Assembly: GCF_014192095.1 (NCBI RefSeq)
Contig: NZ_JACHXN010000025.1
Location: 17,996 to 81,995 of the forward strand
Length of the DNA: 64,000 bases
From: Phyllobacterium trifolii
Lineage (GTDB): Bacteria; Pseudomonadota; Alphaproteobacteria; Rhizobiales; Rhizobiaceae
Direction of reading: 5' to 3'
The notes under the pieces are model-generated. The model did no database searches. It was given only the letters and a program-made list of their open reading frames with translations, and had not been told where the DNA came from. Shown in pieces: positions 25,982-35,174 of this stretch. The translations under genes were made by a program, and so were the position numbers. Position 1 is the first letter of the stretch; each line of letters begins with the position of its first letter.

Positions 25982-26869
25982 GTGACTTATCTCCTTGGAA
26001 TTGATGGTGGCGGCACAGGTTGCAGGGCGGCATTGGCTGATCTGAGCGGCAATGTTCTGGGCACTGGCAAGAGTGGTTCGGCCAATATCATGACCGACAT
26101 GAATACAGCACGTCTGAACATTCTCGATGCAACTGAAGCAGCATTCAAAATGGCTGGAATCGACGCTGGCCAGAGCAAAACGGTCTTCGCGGTCCTCGGC
26201 CTCGCCGGCGCCAATGTCGGCGGTAATGGTGCAAAGCTGGAAGCTATGCTGCCGTTTCAAAAATCGCTTGTTTATTCAGATGGCGTGATCGCGCTCCAGG
26301 GGGCACTTGGCGATCATGATGGCACGGTGGTGATCCTCGGCACTGGTTCCGCCTATGTTACCCGGCTCGGCAATGACATTCGTTTTGCCGGCGGCTGGGG
26401 CTTCAAGGTTAGCGATCTCGGCGGGGGTGCGAGGCTTGGCCGGGACCTGCTCGAAGAAACATTGCTCGCCTATGACAAGTTTCATCCTAGCTCGCCAATG
26501 ACGACGGCAGTTATGGAACGGTTCGGAGGCAATCCGCATCGGATAGTCCAATTCGCCCATTCGGCGACACCAAGTGATTTCGGCACGTTTGCGCCAACCG
26601 TCTTCGAGTATGCTTCGAAAGATGACGCAGTCGCCGTTGCTCTTTTGGACAAGACCATTGGCCAAATCGAGGAAGGGCTCGACGCCATCATGTCTCCAGC
26701 CCCTATGCGTCTTTCCCTATTGGGTGGTCTTGGTGCTTTTTATGGTCCGCGCCTTTCACCTCGCTATCGGGCAATACTGCAAGCACCGTTGAATGACGCT
26801 CTGACAGGCGCAGTCCAGCTGGCAGCACGCAATTTCGCTTCGTCATCGGCGGAGGTTAGCAATGGGTGA
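25982..26869 (+). CDS. BadF/BadG-type kinase, predicted N-acetylglucosamine/MurNAc kinase
   Basis: ASKHA-fold ATPase of 295 residues in the BadF/BadG/BcrA/BcrD family, which includes N-acetylglucosamine kinases and MurK. The N-terminal phosphate loop is LLGIDGGGTGCRAALAD. VFAVLGLAGANVGG and ILGTGSAYVTRLG are later phosphate and adenosine loops, and FAGGWGFKVSDLGGGARLG follows. Start choice: GGAGG at 25967-25971 serves either the TTG at 25976 or the GTG at 25982; the frame further upstream is AT-rich and not coding-like. It overlaps the GntR gene by eight bases. Its inferred role is to phosphorylate GlcNAc or MurNAc after import, so that MurQ and NagA can act. Confidence 0.85.
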   Translation: MTYLLGIDGGGTGCRAALADLSGNVLGTGKSGSANIMTDMNTARLNILDATEAAFKMAGIDAGQSKTVFAVLGLAGANVGGNGAKLEAMLPFQKSLVYSDGVIALQGALGDHDGTVVILGTGSAYVTRLGNDIRFAGGWGFKVSDLGGGARLGRDLLEETLLAYDKFHPSSPMTTAVMERFGGNPHRIVQFAHSATPSDFGTFAPTVFEYASKDDAVAVALLDKTIGQIEEGLDAIMSPAPMRLSLLGGLGAFYGPRLSPRYRAILQAPLNDALTGAVQLAARNFASSSAEVSNG

Positions 26870-27650
26870 TGGTTTGATCGACATTCTGCCTTCGCTCAAC
26901 GAGAGCTCTGCTGTCGGTGGTCCGCTTTACGTGAAATTGCAGCGGTTGATCGAAAATGCTGTTCGCGAAGGAAAACTTTTACCTGGAGACGCATTGCCTC
27001 CGGAGCGCGAACTTGCTGCAATGGCAGAGATCTCGCGTGTAACTGTTCGCAAAGCCGTCCAGGGTCTCGTCAATGACGGCCTGCTCGTCCAGCGGCATGG
27101 TTCGGGCACATTTGTTGCGCCGCGTTCCGCACGCGTCGAGCAATCCTTGTCGCACCTCACATCCTTTACTGAAGATATGGCACGGCGCGGGATGATCGTC
27201 CGCTCGACTTGGCTCGACCGCGGCGTCTATGCGCCTTCCCCCGAAGAAATGGTGACGCTGGGCCTGTCATCCGGCGAAAAGGTGGCGCGGATCAGCCGAT
27301 TGCGCGTGGCCAATGACACTCCCATGGCAATCGAACGTGCCGCCCTGTCCATTCATGTGCTGCCGAACCCGGAACTCGTCACTTTATCGCTTTATGCGGT
27401 ACTGGCTGAGAGCGGCAATCGTCCGGTCAGGGCGATACAGCGTATTTCTGCGGCCATATTGAAAGAGAATGATGCTAAACTGCTCCAGGTTCCGGCGGGC
27501 TCCGCCAGCCTGAATATAGAGCGGATATCCTACCTCGAATCCGGGAAGGTGATCGAGTTTACCCGATCGATCTACCGTGCCGACGCCTATGAATTTGTCG
27601 CCGAACTCAAACTCGGCGAGTCTTCAGAAATTTCAGGAGCAGTGCTGTGA
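26862..27650 (+). CDS. GntR-family (HutC/UTRA-type) transcriptional regulator
   Basis: A 262-residue repressor with an N-terminal GntR winged helix at about 20-90 (PLYVKLQRLIENAVREGKL, LPPERELAAMAEISRVTVR, HGSGTFV) and a C-terminal UTRA effector domain at about 105-250, ending in IEFTRSIYRADAYEFV. UTRA proteins of the NagR/NagQ kind bind phosphorylated amino sugars such as GlcN-6-P or GlcNAc-6-P. The gene sits between the kinase and the deaminase, overlapping both, so it is autoregulated if it controls this operon. The two 18-bp tandem motifs at 25806 and 25940 are its probable sites. Confidence 0.9.
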   Translation: MGDGLIDILPSLNESSAVGGPLYVKLQRLIENAVREGKLLPGDALPPERELAAMAEISRVTVRKAVQGLVNDGLLVQRHGSGTFVAPRSARVEQSLSHLTSFTEDMARRGMIVRSTWLDRGVYAPSPEEMVTLGLSSGEKVARISRLRVANDTPMAIERAALSIHVLPNPELVTLSLYAVLAESGNRPVRAIQRISAAILKENDAKLLQVPAGSASLNIERISYLESGKVIEFTRSIYRADAYEFVAELKLGESSEISGAVL

Positions 27651-28678
27651 ATACCAAAACGACCCTCATGCGGGAAGAAATACTCTCAATTCCCGATGTG
27701 ACAGCAAAGTTCCTTGACGCTTCCCGCGCAACGCTTGCTGCCGCCGGTGCAAAGTTGCGCGAGAAAAACCCGCCCTTTCTTGCATCGATCGCCCGGGGCT
27801 CGTCGGATCACGTCAGTGCCTTCCTGAAATATTCGAGCGAACTCACCGCCGGTATTCCCGTTGCTTCACTCGGGCCTTCTGTCGCCTCGATCTATGGCGT
27901 GAAGCTCAAACTTGGCTCTGCTGCGACCCTATCCATCTCGCAGTCTGGCAAGAGTCCTGACATAGTCAGCATGACAAACGCAGCCCGTGAAAGCGGCGCA
28001 TTGACCATCGCCATCACCAATGTCATCGAGTCTGACCTCGCGCGTGCCAGCGACTTTGCTATCGATATCCTTGCAGGGCCAGAGCGCAGCGTCGCCGCCA
28101 CGAAGTCTTTCGTCAGCTCGGCGGTTGCCGGTCTCGCGCTGATCGGACATTGGACCGAAGACGACAAGTTGCTTGCCGCGATCGATGATCTTCCAGCCGC
28201 GCTCGCCAAGGCCGTCGCTTGTGACTGGTCAGCCTTCGCAGGCGCAGTGACCGATGAAAACTCGCTGTTCGTTCTTGGACGCGGACCATCTCTGGCAATC
28301 GCCAACGAAATGGCGTTGAAATTCAAGGAAACAAGCGCGGTTCATGCCGAAGCCTTCAGTGCTGCTGAAGTCATGCACGGACCGAAAGCCATTGTCGGCG
28401 AAGGCTTCCCGATTCTCGTGCTCGCCGCGCGCGACGCAGCCGAAAATTCCCTCGTGGACGCCGCCAATCGCCTGGCCGACCAGGGCGCTGCGGTGTTCCT
28501 CACATCGTCCAAACCATCACATGCTACAGCCCTGCCCTTCGTCGCGACATCACACCCGCTGACCGATCCACTGGCACTGCTTGTTTCGTTCTATGCTTTC
28601 GTGGAAAGCTTTGCCCGCAGTCGTGGATTGAATCCGGATGAACCGCCGCACCTACGAAAAGTGACTGAAACCCTATGA
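27647..28678 (+). CDS. SIS-domain glucosamine-6-phosphate deaminase (NagB-II type)
   Basis: A 343-residue protein with two SIS domains, homologous to the isomerase half of GlmS but lacking the glutaminase domain. Sugar-phosphate contacts are visible in ARGSSDHVSAFLKY, SISQSGKSPDI and FVLGRGPSLAIANE, and the glutamate in ALKFKETSAVHAEAF is in the expected catalytic position. In operons with nagA and without classical nagB, such proteins act as deaminases converting GlcN-6-P to fructose-6-P and ammonia. It overlaps the GntR gene and nagA by four bases each. The call rests on context as well as sequence; an aminotransferase role is less likely because no glutamine amidotransferase domain is present. 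Confidence 0.87.
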   Translation: MNTKTTLMREEILSIPDVTAKFLDASRATLAAAGAKLREKNPPFLASIARGSSDHVSAFLKYSSELTAGIPVASLGPSVASIYGVKLKLGSAATLSISQSGKSPDIVSMTNAARESGALTIAITNVIESDLARASDFAIDILAGPERSVAATKSFVSSAVAGLALIGHWTEDDKLLAAIDDLPAALAKAVACDWSAFAGAVTDENSLFVLGRGPSLAIANEMALKFKETSAVHAEAFSAAEVMHGPKAIVGEGFPILVLAARDAAENSLVDAANRLADQGAAVFLTSSKPSHATALPFVATSHPLTDPLALLVSFYAFVESFARSRGLNPDEPPHLRKVTETL

Positions 28679-29835
28679 GCACTATCTATGCCCTTACCGG
28701 CGCCGAGATTTTCGACGGCGAAACCTGGCACACCGATTCAGGTCTGGTTGTTGATGGCGATGTGATCAAGAGTATCACGCCGTTGTCGAATTTGCCCGAT
28801 GACATTCGGCGGGTCGAATTGAAGGGCGGTAAGCTTGTACCGGGCTTCATCGATGTACAGGTCAATGGGGGTGGTGGCGTACTCCTCAACGACGGCCCAA
28901 GCATCGAGGCAATCCGCACTATATGTGATGCGCATTTCGCCTTCGGCACGACCGCCCTGCTGCCAACGTTGATCACTGATACGCCGGAAATAACCGCGGC
29001 GGCTATCGCCGCAGGCAAGGCCGCGGCACAAGAGAAAGTGGCCGGATTTATCGGCTTGCATCTCGAGGGTCCGCATTTGTCTTTGACACATAAGGGCACG
29101 CACGACCCGAAGCTGATCCGGCCGATGGACGACGCTGATCTCCTTGCCATCATCGAAGCAGTGCAGGAATTGCCGGTTCTGCTGACCACAGTCGCACCGG
29201 AAACGGTATCCGCTGAAAAGATCCGCGCGATGGTCGATGCCGGGGTGATCGTCAGCCTCGGTCACAGCGGCGCATCCTATGAAGTGGCGCTGGCAGCCAA
29301 GGATGCGGGTGCAACCATGGTGACACACCTGTTCAATGCGATGAGCCAGCTCGGCCATCGCAGTCCCGGCGTGGTCGGCGCGGTGCTTGAATCAGGTGAA
29401 CTGTCCGCGGGACTAATCGCCGACGGCTTTCATGTCGACAAAGCCTCAATGGCGATCGCACTGCGTGCCAAGCGGGGTCCGGCGAAGATATTTCTCGTTA
29501 CCGACGCAATGTCCACCATCGGCACAGACATCACCTCATTCACGTTGAACGGACGCAAGATCACACGCGCCGGTGGACGTTTGACACTGGACGACGGGAC
29601 ACTGGCGGGTGCTGATCTCGATATGATCTCCGCAGTGCGTTTTGTGCATCGCGAACTCGGTCTGTCTCTCGATGAGGCACTGCGCATGGCATCGCTCTAC
29701 CCTGCCCAGAGTATTCGTATCGATCACCATTACGGGCGCCTTGCGCCGGGTTATATCGCCAATATCGTGCATCTCGACGAAAAGCTCGATGTCAATCACG
29801 TCTGGATCGGTGGCGACTCGCACTACGCACGTTGA
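28675..29835 (+). CDS. nagA: N-acetylglucosamine-6-phosphate deacetylase
   Basis: NagA removes acetate from GlcNAc-6-P to give GlcN-6-P. The 386 residues form the amidohydrolase TIM barrel. The motif GFIDVQVNGGGG replaces the classical HxH region, as in other NagA proteins. HLEGPHLSL holds the metal glutamate, SLGHSGASY and HLFNAMSQLGHRSPG hold histidine ligands, and LVTDAMSTIG holds the catalytic aspartate. It is the last enzyme of the overlapping kinase-GntR-deaminase-nagA operon. Together with murQ across the divergent promoter it completes a path from MurNAc/GlcNAc to fructose-6-P. Confidence 0.95.
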   Translation: MSTIYALTGAEIFDGETWHTDSGLVVDGDVIKSITPLSNLPDDIRRVELKGGKLVPGFIDVQVNGGGGVLLNDGPSIEAIRTICDAHFAFGTTALLPTLITDTPEITAAAIAAGKAAAQEKVAGFIGLHLEGPHLSLTHKGTHDPKLIRPMDDADLLAIIEAVQELPVLLTTVAPETVSAEKIRAMVDAGVIVSLGHSGASYEVALAAKDAGATMVTHLFNAMSQLGHRSPGVVGAVLESGELSAGLIADGFHVDKASMAIALRAKRGPAKIFLVTDAMSTIGTDITSFTLNGRKITRAGGRLTLDDGTLAGADLDMISAVRFVHRELGLSLDEALRMASLYPAQSIRIDHHYGRLAPGYIANIVHLDEKLDVNHVWIGGDSHYAR

Positions 29836-29887
29836 CGGAACAGTTCGACTGGTCATACTAGAGCCTTCACCTTACTGGAGAACCGGG

Positions 29888-30487
29888 ATGGCCAAGGACG
29901 CGCTGATCGTCGTCGATGTGCAGAACGATTTCTGTCCTGGCGGGGCTTTAGGAGTCGATGGCGGGCATGAAATCGTCCCGATCATCAACAAGCTCATGCA
30001 GCGTTTTGATCGCGTCGTCCTCACCCAGGACTGGCACACACCCGGGCACTCAAGTTTTGCATCGTCGTATCCTGGCAAGGCGCCGTTCGAAACAGTCATG
30101 ATGCCCTATGGGGAGCAGGTGCTCTGGCCCGATCATTGTATCCAGGGATCTTCAGGTGCGGACTTTCATCCGGATCTGGTTTGGACAAAAGCCGAGTTGG
30201 TGGTCCGCAAGGGTTTTCATCCGCATATCGACAGCTATTCGACTTTCTACGAAAACGACCGCAAGACCCCTACGGGACTTGCCGGTTATTTGCGCGAGCG
30301 CGGCATTACCAATGTGACTTTCGCAGGTCTCGCGACTGACTATTGCGTCGCATATTCCGCGCTCGACGCTATCGCGCACGGCTTTACTGCGGAGGTCCTG
30401 CTCGACGCATGTCGCGGGATTGATCTTGGCGGTTCGCTTGCTGCCATGACCGCAAAGATGCGTAAGGCCGGTGTTGTGCTTGTTTAA
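29888..30487 (+). CDS. pncA: Nicotinamidase
   Basis: PncA hydrolyses nicotinamide to nicotinate for NAD salvage. The 199-residue isochorismatase-fold protein shows LIVVDVQNDFCPGGALGV with the catalytic aspartate, QDWHTPGHSSFA for metal binding, the catalytic lysine in VRKGFHP, and the nucleophilic cysteine in GLATDYCVAYSALDA. The ATG at 29888 gives the family N terminus; the frame is open far upstream but overlaps nagA. It is 52 bases after nagA in the same orientation and may be part of that transcript by read-through, although its function is unrelated to amino sugars. Confidence 0.93.
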   Translation: MAKDALIVVDVQNDFCPGGALGVDGGHEIVPIINKLMQRFDRVVLTQDWHTPGHSSFASSYPGKAPFETVMMPYGEQVLWPDHCIQGSSGADFHPDLVWTKAELVVRKGFHPHIDSYSTFYENDRKTPTGLAGYLRERGITNVTFAGLATDYCVAYSALDAIAHGFTAEVLLDACRGIDLGGSLAAMTAKMRKAGVVLV

Positions 30488-30607
30488 CGGGCCCCTCAAA
30501 ATGAACAGCTGAGCATTTTTTCCACAGCCTTGAACCAAGGTATGAGCTTCCAGTCACAAAACTGTTGTTTCCCTGTCACATAATGACGATACTGCCCTCA
30601 AGCGCAC

Positions 30608-30883
30608 TTAGAGCAAGTTTTGTCTATTCAGAGTCGTTCTGCCGGAGGGAATTCGTGGACAAGGCCAAGGGGTTTGGCGAGGCCGATGCCTTCCCATCGG
30701 ACGAAGCTAAAGCCCGAAGGATTTGGCCCGAATTCACCCGGCCCTTCGGGTTTCCGGCTGGCGGACACCCACTTTGTCAGGCGGCTTCGTCCGATGGATA
30801 AACATCGGCCTCGCCACCTTCCTAGTGGATTGTCTCGCCATACGTGAAACAGAACTGGCTCTGAATAAACAAAATTTGCTCTA
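30608..30883. repeat. 276-bp palindromic (MITE-like) intergenic element
   Basis: The ends are inverted copies: TTAGAGCAAGTTTTGTCTAT at the left (30608 on) and the reverse complement at 30850-30883, matching in about 28 of 33 positions and continuing through CAGAG and GTTCTG. Inside, GGCGAGGCCGATG and ATCGGACGAAGC on the left mirror GCTTCGTCCGAT and CATCGGCCTCGCC on the right, so nearly the whole element folds on itself. There is no transposase gene inside. It lies between pncA and ugpB and ends 30 bases before the ugpB start. It is probably a non-autonomous mobile or mosaic repeat. Confidence 0.7.
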
Positions 30884-30913
30884 GATGACGCCTTATGTGT
30901 ATGGGAGATTCAC

Positions 30914-32224
30914 ATGACTTTTCGCGGCACTTCACTGAGCCTTGCTCTCGGCATTGTTCTCGCCTCATCCACCTCGTCTTTCGCCGTCACCGAGATCAGC
31001 TGGTGGCATGCGATGACTGGCGCCAACAACGAGGTCGTCAATACGCTTTCGAAGGAATTCAACGAAAGCCAAAGCGACTACAAGGTGGTTCCGGTGTTCA
31101 AGGGCACGTATCCCGAAACGCTGAATGCCGGCATTGCCGCCTTCCGCGCCAAGCAGGCCCCGGACATCATTCAGGTATTTGATGCGGGCACCGGCGTGAT
31201 GATGGCCGCCGAGGGCGCGATCAAGCCGGTCGCCGACATTCTTTCGATGGGCGGCGCCAAGTTTGACAAGAGCCTCTATTTGCCTGGAATTGTCGCCTAT
31301 TATTCCAAGCCCGACGGCACGATGCTGTCTTTCCCGTATAACAGCTCCTCGCCGATCCTTTACTACAACAAGGACATCTTCAAGAAGGCCGGACTCGACG
31401 AAAACAAGCCACCCAAGACGTGGCCGGAAGTCTGGGACGCTGCGAAGAAGATCAAGACAAGCGGCGCAGCCAAATGCGGATATACCTCGGCCTGGCTGAC
31501 CTGGATTCACACCGAAAACTTCGCCGCCTGGAACAACCTGCCCTGGGGGTCGAATGAAAACGGTATCGGCGGCGTCGATGTCGAGCTGAAGATCAATGCG
31601 CCAATCTACGTCAAGCATTTCCAGGAACTCGCCGATCTCGCAAAGGATGGTACTTTCCGTTACGGAGGACGTACGTCCGAAGCCAAACCGCTCTTCCTAT
31701 CCGGCGAATGCGGCATCTACAACGATTCATCGGGCGGGCTCGGCGACGTGATCAAATCGGGCATGAACTACGGAACAGGTCCGTTGCCCTATGACCCTGA
31801 GGCCAAGGATGCTCCACAGAACACGATCCCCGGCGGCGCCAGCCTCTGGGTTTTTGCGGGCAAGAGCGAAGAGCAATACAAGGGCGTCGCAGCCTTTTTC
31901 AACTTCCTCTCCAAGACCGAAATTCAGGCGCGCCTGCATCAGGTGTCGGGCTATTTGCCGGTAACGTTGGCCGCCTATGAGGAAACCAAGAAGTCCGGCT
32001 TCTACGGCAAGAATCCCGGTCGCGAAACGCCGATCCAGCAGATGATGGGCAAGGCGCCGACTGAGAATTCAAAGGGTGTCCGCCTCGTCAACCTGCCGCA
32101 GGTTCGCGACATCCAAAATGAAGAGTTCGAAAACATGCTTTCGGGTAAACAGACCGCCCAGCAAGCTCTGGATAATGCCGTCAAGCGTGGCAACGCTGCG
32201 ATAAAGCAGGCAATCGGCCAGTAA
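30914..32224 (+). CDS. ugpB: sn-glycerol-3-phosphate ABC transporter substrate-binding protein
   Basis: Periplasmic binding protein of 436 residues. The signal peptide covers about 24 residues and ends near SSTSSFA-V. The mature part begins with [18 protein letters not shown], the classical UgpB opening that contacts the phosphoglycerol group, followed by [29 protein letters not shown] and later [13 protein letters not shown]. UgpB binds glycerol-3-phosphate and glycerophosphodiesters and is often induced by phosphate limitation. I see no clear Pho box in the 30 bases between the palindromic element and the gene. ugpA, ugpE and ugpC follow in order. Confidence 0.92.
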   Translation: MTFRGTSLSLALGIVLASSTSSFAVTEISWWHAMTGANNEVVNTLSKEFNESQSDYKVVPVFKGTYPETLNAGIAAFRAKQAPDIIQVFDAGTGVMMAAEGAIKPVADILSMGGAKFDKSLYLPGIVAYYSKPDGTMLSFPYNSSSPILYYNKDIFKKAGLDENKPPKTWPEVWDAAKKIKTSGAAKCGYTSAWLTWIHTENFAAWNNLPWGSNENGIGGVDVELKINAPIYVKHFQELADLAKDGTFRYGGRTSEAKPLFLSGECGIYNDSSGGLGDVIKSGMNYGTGPLPYDPEAKDAPQNTIPGGASLWVFAGKSEEQYKGVAAFFNFLSKTEIQARLHQVSGYLPVTLAAYEETKKSGFYGKNPGRETPIQQMMGKAPTENSKGVRLVNLPQVRDIQNEEFENMLSGKQTAQQALDNAVKRGNAAIKQAIGQ

Positions 32225-32239
32225 TCTTCATTTCATGAC

Positions 32240-32269
32240 AGCCCCGTCCGTAATTTTACGGACGGGGCT
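32240..32269 (+). terminator. Intra-operon stem-loop between ugpB and ugpA
   Basis: AGCCCCGTCCGTAA and TTACGGACGGGGCT form a perfect 14-bp inverted repeat separated by two bases, followed by ATTTC. It starts 15 bases after the ugpB stop. Because the tail is weak in T, it probably attenuates rather than ends transcription, keeping UgpB more abundant than the permeases. Confidence 0.75.
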
Positions 32270-32288
32270 ATTTCAAAACGAGGCATTC

Positions 32289-33179
32289 ATGGCATCGTCA
32301 ACACGCGTCACTTTTCCAAACAAGTTTTTGCCCTATCTGCTGCTGGCACCGCAACTCGCCATCACCGCAATATTCTTCTATTGGCCCGCATCGCAGGCGA
32401 TCTATCAATCCGTCTTGCGCGAAGATCCCTTCGGGCTGTCGACGCAATTTGTCGGTCTGGATAATTTCCGGCGCGTGCTCGGAGATCCGAACTATCTGAA
32501 CTCTCTTCAGGTTACGGTTATATTCTCTGTAGCCACAGCGCTCATCGCGATGGCGCTTGCCCTTCTGCTAGCCGTCATGGCCGATAAGGTTATCCGCGGC
32601 AAAGGCATCTACAGAACGCTTTTGATCTGGCCCTATGCGGTCGCACCGGCCATCGCGGGCATGCTTTGGCTGTTCCTGTTCAATCCGTCTATGGGAACGC
32701 TTGCGCATCTCGTCCGTTCGGCAGGCTACAATTGGGACCCGCTGCTCAACGGTGATCAGGCAATGGTGCTGATCGTCTCAGCCGCAGCGTGGAAGCAGAT
32801 CAGCTACAATTTCCTGTTCTTCGTCGCCGGTCTCCAATCGATCCCCAAATCGCTGATCGAAGCGGCCGCCATTGATGGCGCGGGCGAAACGAAGCGCTTC
32901 TGGACCATCGTTTTTCCGTTACTGGCCCCGACGACATTCTTTCTGCTGGTCGTCAACACGGTCTATGCCTTTTTCGACACGTTCGGCATCATCCACGCGG
33001 TCACGGGGGGCGGCCCCGGCAAAGCTACGGAGACGCTCGTCTACAAGGTTTACAATGACGGCTTCGTCAACCTCATCCTGGGTGACTCCGCCGCTCAGTC
33101 GGTGATCCTGATGATCATTGTTATCGGCTTGACGGCTATTCAGTTCCGCTATGTCGAGCGCAAAGTGCACTACGGCTGA
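32289..33179 (+). CDS. ugpA: sn-glycerol-3-phosphate ABC transporter permease UgpA
   Basis: Inner-membrane permease of 296 residues with six predicted helices. [20 protein letters not shown] is the typical first helix, followed by [14 protein letters not shown]. The ATPase-docking EAA loop is [18 protein letters not shown]. The ATG at 32289 is preferred, with GAGG five bases ahead; the frame reaches 32235, but that lies in the stem-loop. UgpA pairs with UgpE to form the channel. The gene order B-A-E-C matches other Hyphomicrobiales and enterobacterial ugp operons. Confidence 0.92.
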   Translation: MASSTRVTFPNKFLPYLLLAPQLAITAIFFYWPASQAIYQSVLREDPFGLSTQFVGLDNFRRVLGDPNYLNSLQVTVIFSVATALIAMALALLLAVMADKVIRGKGIYRTLLIWPYAVAPAIAGMLWLFLFNPSMGTLAHLVRSAGYNWDPLLNGDQAMVLIVSAAAWKQISYNFLFFVAGLQSIPKSLIEAAAIDGAGETKRFWTIVFPLLAPTTFFLLVVNTVYAFFDTFGIIHAVTGGGPGKATETLVYKVYNDGFVNLILGDSAAQSVILMIIVIGLTAIQFRYVERKVHYG

Positions 33180-33188
33180 GGATAGATC

Positions 33189-34037
33189 ATGATCCAGAAC
33201 AATCCTGTCGGCCGTCTGATCGCCCATGTGATATTGATCATCGGTATATTGATCGTGGCCTTCCCGATCTACTACACCTTCGTCGCCTCGACGCAAACGC
33301 TCCAGGAAATATTGCGCCCACCCCTATCATTGCTGCCAGGGGGACACTTCTGGGAGAACTATTCCGCAGCGCTCTTCGGCGGCGTAGGCCGTATCGGCGG
33401 TGTGGGCGTAGACCGGCTCCTGTTCAACACGCTGGTCATGGCGCTGGGCATTGCCATCGGGAAGATCTGTATCTCGATCCTTTCTGCCTACGCGATCGTC
33501 TTCTTCCGCTTCCCCGGGCGCATGGTCTTCTTTTGGCTCATTTTCATAACCCTGATGCTGCCGGTCGAGGTTCGCATCCTGCCAACCTACAAGATCATGG
33601 TCGACCTTGGTCTGATCGATACCTATACGGGGTTGATCCTGCCGCTCATGGCGTCAGCAACGGCCACGCTGTTGTTCCGGCAGTTCTTCATGACCATCCC
33701 CGGCGAACTTGTCGAAGCTGCCCGCGTCGATGGCGCAGGACCATGGCGGTTCTTCAAGGATATCCTGCTGCCGCTATCCAAGACCAACATCGCGGCCTTG
33801 TTCGTAATCCTCTTCATCTATGGCTGGACGCAGTATCTCTGGCCGCTACTGATGACGAACCGCAACGACATGTCGACCATCGTCATTGGTCTACGCAAGA
33901 TGATTTCCTTCGCCGATGCCGATACCGAATGGCACTTGGTGATGGTGACCTGCATTCTCGCCATACTGCCCCCAATCCTCGTTGTTGTTCTCATGCAACG
34001 CTGGTTCGTGCGCGGTTTGGTCGAAACGGAGAAATGA
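33189..34037 (+). CDS. ugpE: sn-glycerol-3-phosphate ABC transporter permease UgpE
   Basis: Inner-membrane permease of 282 residues. It opens with a helix ([20 protein letters not shown]) and the [12 protein letters not shown] segment typical of UgpE. The EAA loop is [18 protein letters not shown]. It begins nine bases after the ugpA stop and ends seven bases before ugpC. The last residues, VRGLVETEK, are the usual cytoplasmic tail. Confidence 0.92.
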   Translation: MIQNNPVGRLIAHVILIIGILIVAFPIYYTFVASTQTLQEILRPPLSLLPGGHFWENYSAALFGGVGRIGGVGVDRLLFNTLVMALGIAIGKICISILSAYAIVFFRFPGRMVFFWLIFITLMLPVEVRILPTYKIMVDLGLIDTYTGLILPLMASATATLLFRQFFMTIPGELVEAARVDGAGPWRFFKDILLPLSKTNIAALFVILFIYGWTQYLWPLLMTNRNDMSTIVIGLRKMISFADADTEWHLVMVTCILAILPPILVVVLMQRWFVRGLVETEK

Positions 34038-34044
34038 TACCGAT

Positions 34045-35115
34045 ATGGCAAATGTAGAATTGACCAATGTTCGCAAGGTCTATGGTAGCTCCGTCGAAGC
34101 GGTCAAAGGCATCAACATTGCCATAGAGGATGGTGCGCTGTGCGTGCTGGTCGGTCCGTCTGGCTGCGGAAAGTCTACCTTGCTGCGTATGATCGCGGGT
34201 CTGGAGTCGATCACCGACGGCACAGTTAAAATCGACGACAAGGTGGTCAATGAGCTCGGACCTGCCGAGCGGGACATCGCAATGGTATTCCAGAACTATG
34301 CGCTCTACCCGCACATGAAGGTCTATGACAACATGGCCTATGGCCTGCGCAATCGTGGCATGCCAAAGGATCAGATCGACAAACGTGTAAAAGATGCAGC
34401 TCAAATCCTTGAATTGACTCAGCTTCTGGAACGTCGTCCGAAGGAACTTTCGGGCGGTCAGCGTCAGCGCGTCGCCATGGGCCGTGCCATTGTCCGCAGC
34501 CCGAAAGTGTTCCTTTTCGATGAGCCGCTTTCCAATCTCGATGCCAAGCTTCGTGGCCAAATGCGCGTTGAAATCAAGAACCTGCAGCGGCAACTGGGCG
34601 TGACCAGTGTGTATGTTACCCATGACCAGCTTGAGGCTATGACGCTCGCTGATATCCTTGTCGTCATGAACGCCGGTTCCGTAGAACAGATCGGCGCACC
34701 GCTCGATATCTACGAGAAGCCGGCCAGCACCTTTGTCGCGAGCTTCATTGGCGCGCCGCCCATGAACCTTGTGCCGGTCAAGGCCGACCATTCCGGGTTG
34801 GTTTTGAAGGATGGCACACGCATCGGTGCAGAGGGGCTGTCCATTCCAGCGACGGGAGCTTTGATCGGGTTCCGTCCAGAAGATCTTGAGGTCTCCGCTG
34901 GCACCGATACGCATATCGGCGGACTGGCGCTTGATCTCAAGGTTTTGGGTGTGGAGCCGGTCGGCGCCGAAAGCTACGTGTATGGCATTATCGGCGGAGA
35001 AAGGGTTGTCGTGCGCGTTCCAGGGCGGTCAACATCGAACTCCGATGATCAATTGCGCGTCATTGTCCCGAAACAAAAACTGCATCTGTTCGGTGCGGAC
35101 GGCAAGCGAATCTAG
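34045..35115 (+). CDS. ugpC: sn-glycerol-3-phosphate ABC transporter ATP-binding protein
   Basis: ATPase subunit of 356 residues with Walker [11 protein letters not shown]-loop [12 protein letters not shown], signature [12 protein letters not shown], Walker [13 protein letters not shown] and the switch histidine in [10 protein letters not shown]. The C-terminal regulatory domain ([10 protein letters not shown] onward) is the MalK-type OB fold. The ATG at 34045 gives the family N terminus ([14 protein letters not shown]). Its ribosome binding site is weak and distant (GGAG at about 13 bases), so translation may depend on coupling to ugpE. UgpC and MalK proteins can be interchangeable, so it may also serve other CUT1 importers. 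Confidence 0.92.
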   Translation: MANVELTNVRKVYGSSVEAVKGINIAIEDGALCVLVGPSGCGKSTLLRMIAGLESITDGTVKIDDKVVNELGPAERDIAMVFQNYALYPHMKVYDNMAYGLRNRGMPKDQIDKRVKDAAQILELTQLLERRPKELSGGQRQRVAMGRAIVRSPKVFLFDEPLSNLDAKLRGQMRVEIKNLQRQLGVTSVYVTHDQLEAMTLADILVVMNAGSVEQIGAPLDIYEKPASTFVASFIGAPPMNLVPVKADHSGLVLKDGTRIGAEGLSIPATGALIGFRPEDLEVSAGTDTHIGGLALDLKVLGVEPVGAESYVYGIIGGERVVVRVPGRSTSNSDDQLRVIVPKQKLHLFGADGKRI

Positions 35116-35174
35116 TCGATCGCCGCCCGCTGTTTCTTGCACCTCGCATTGCGACGGCGTTCGCTTGCCGGCAT

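Noticed and set aside
30565..30847. Two overlapping 75-78 codon frames in the ugpB upstream region
   Set aside because: Both lie inside the 276-bp palindromic element and are by-products of repeat sequence.
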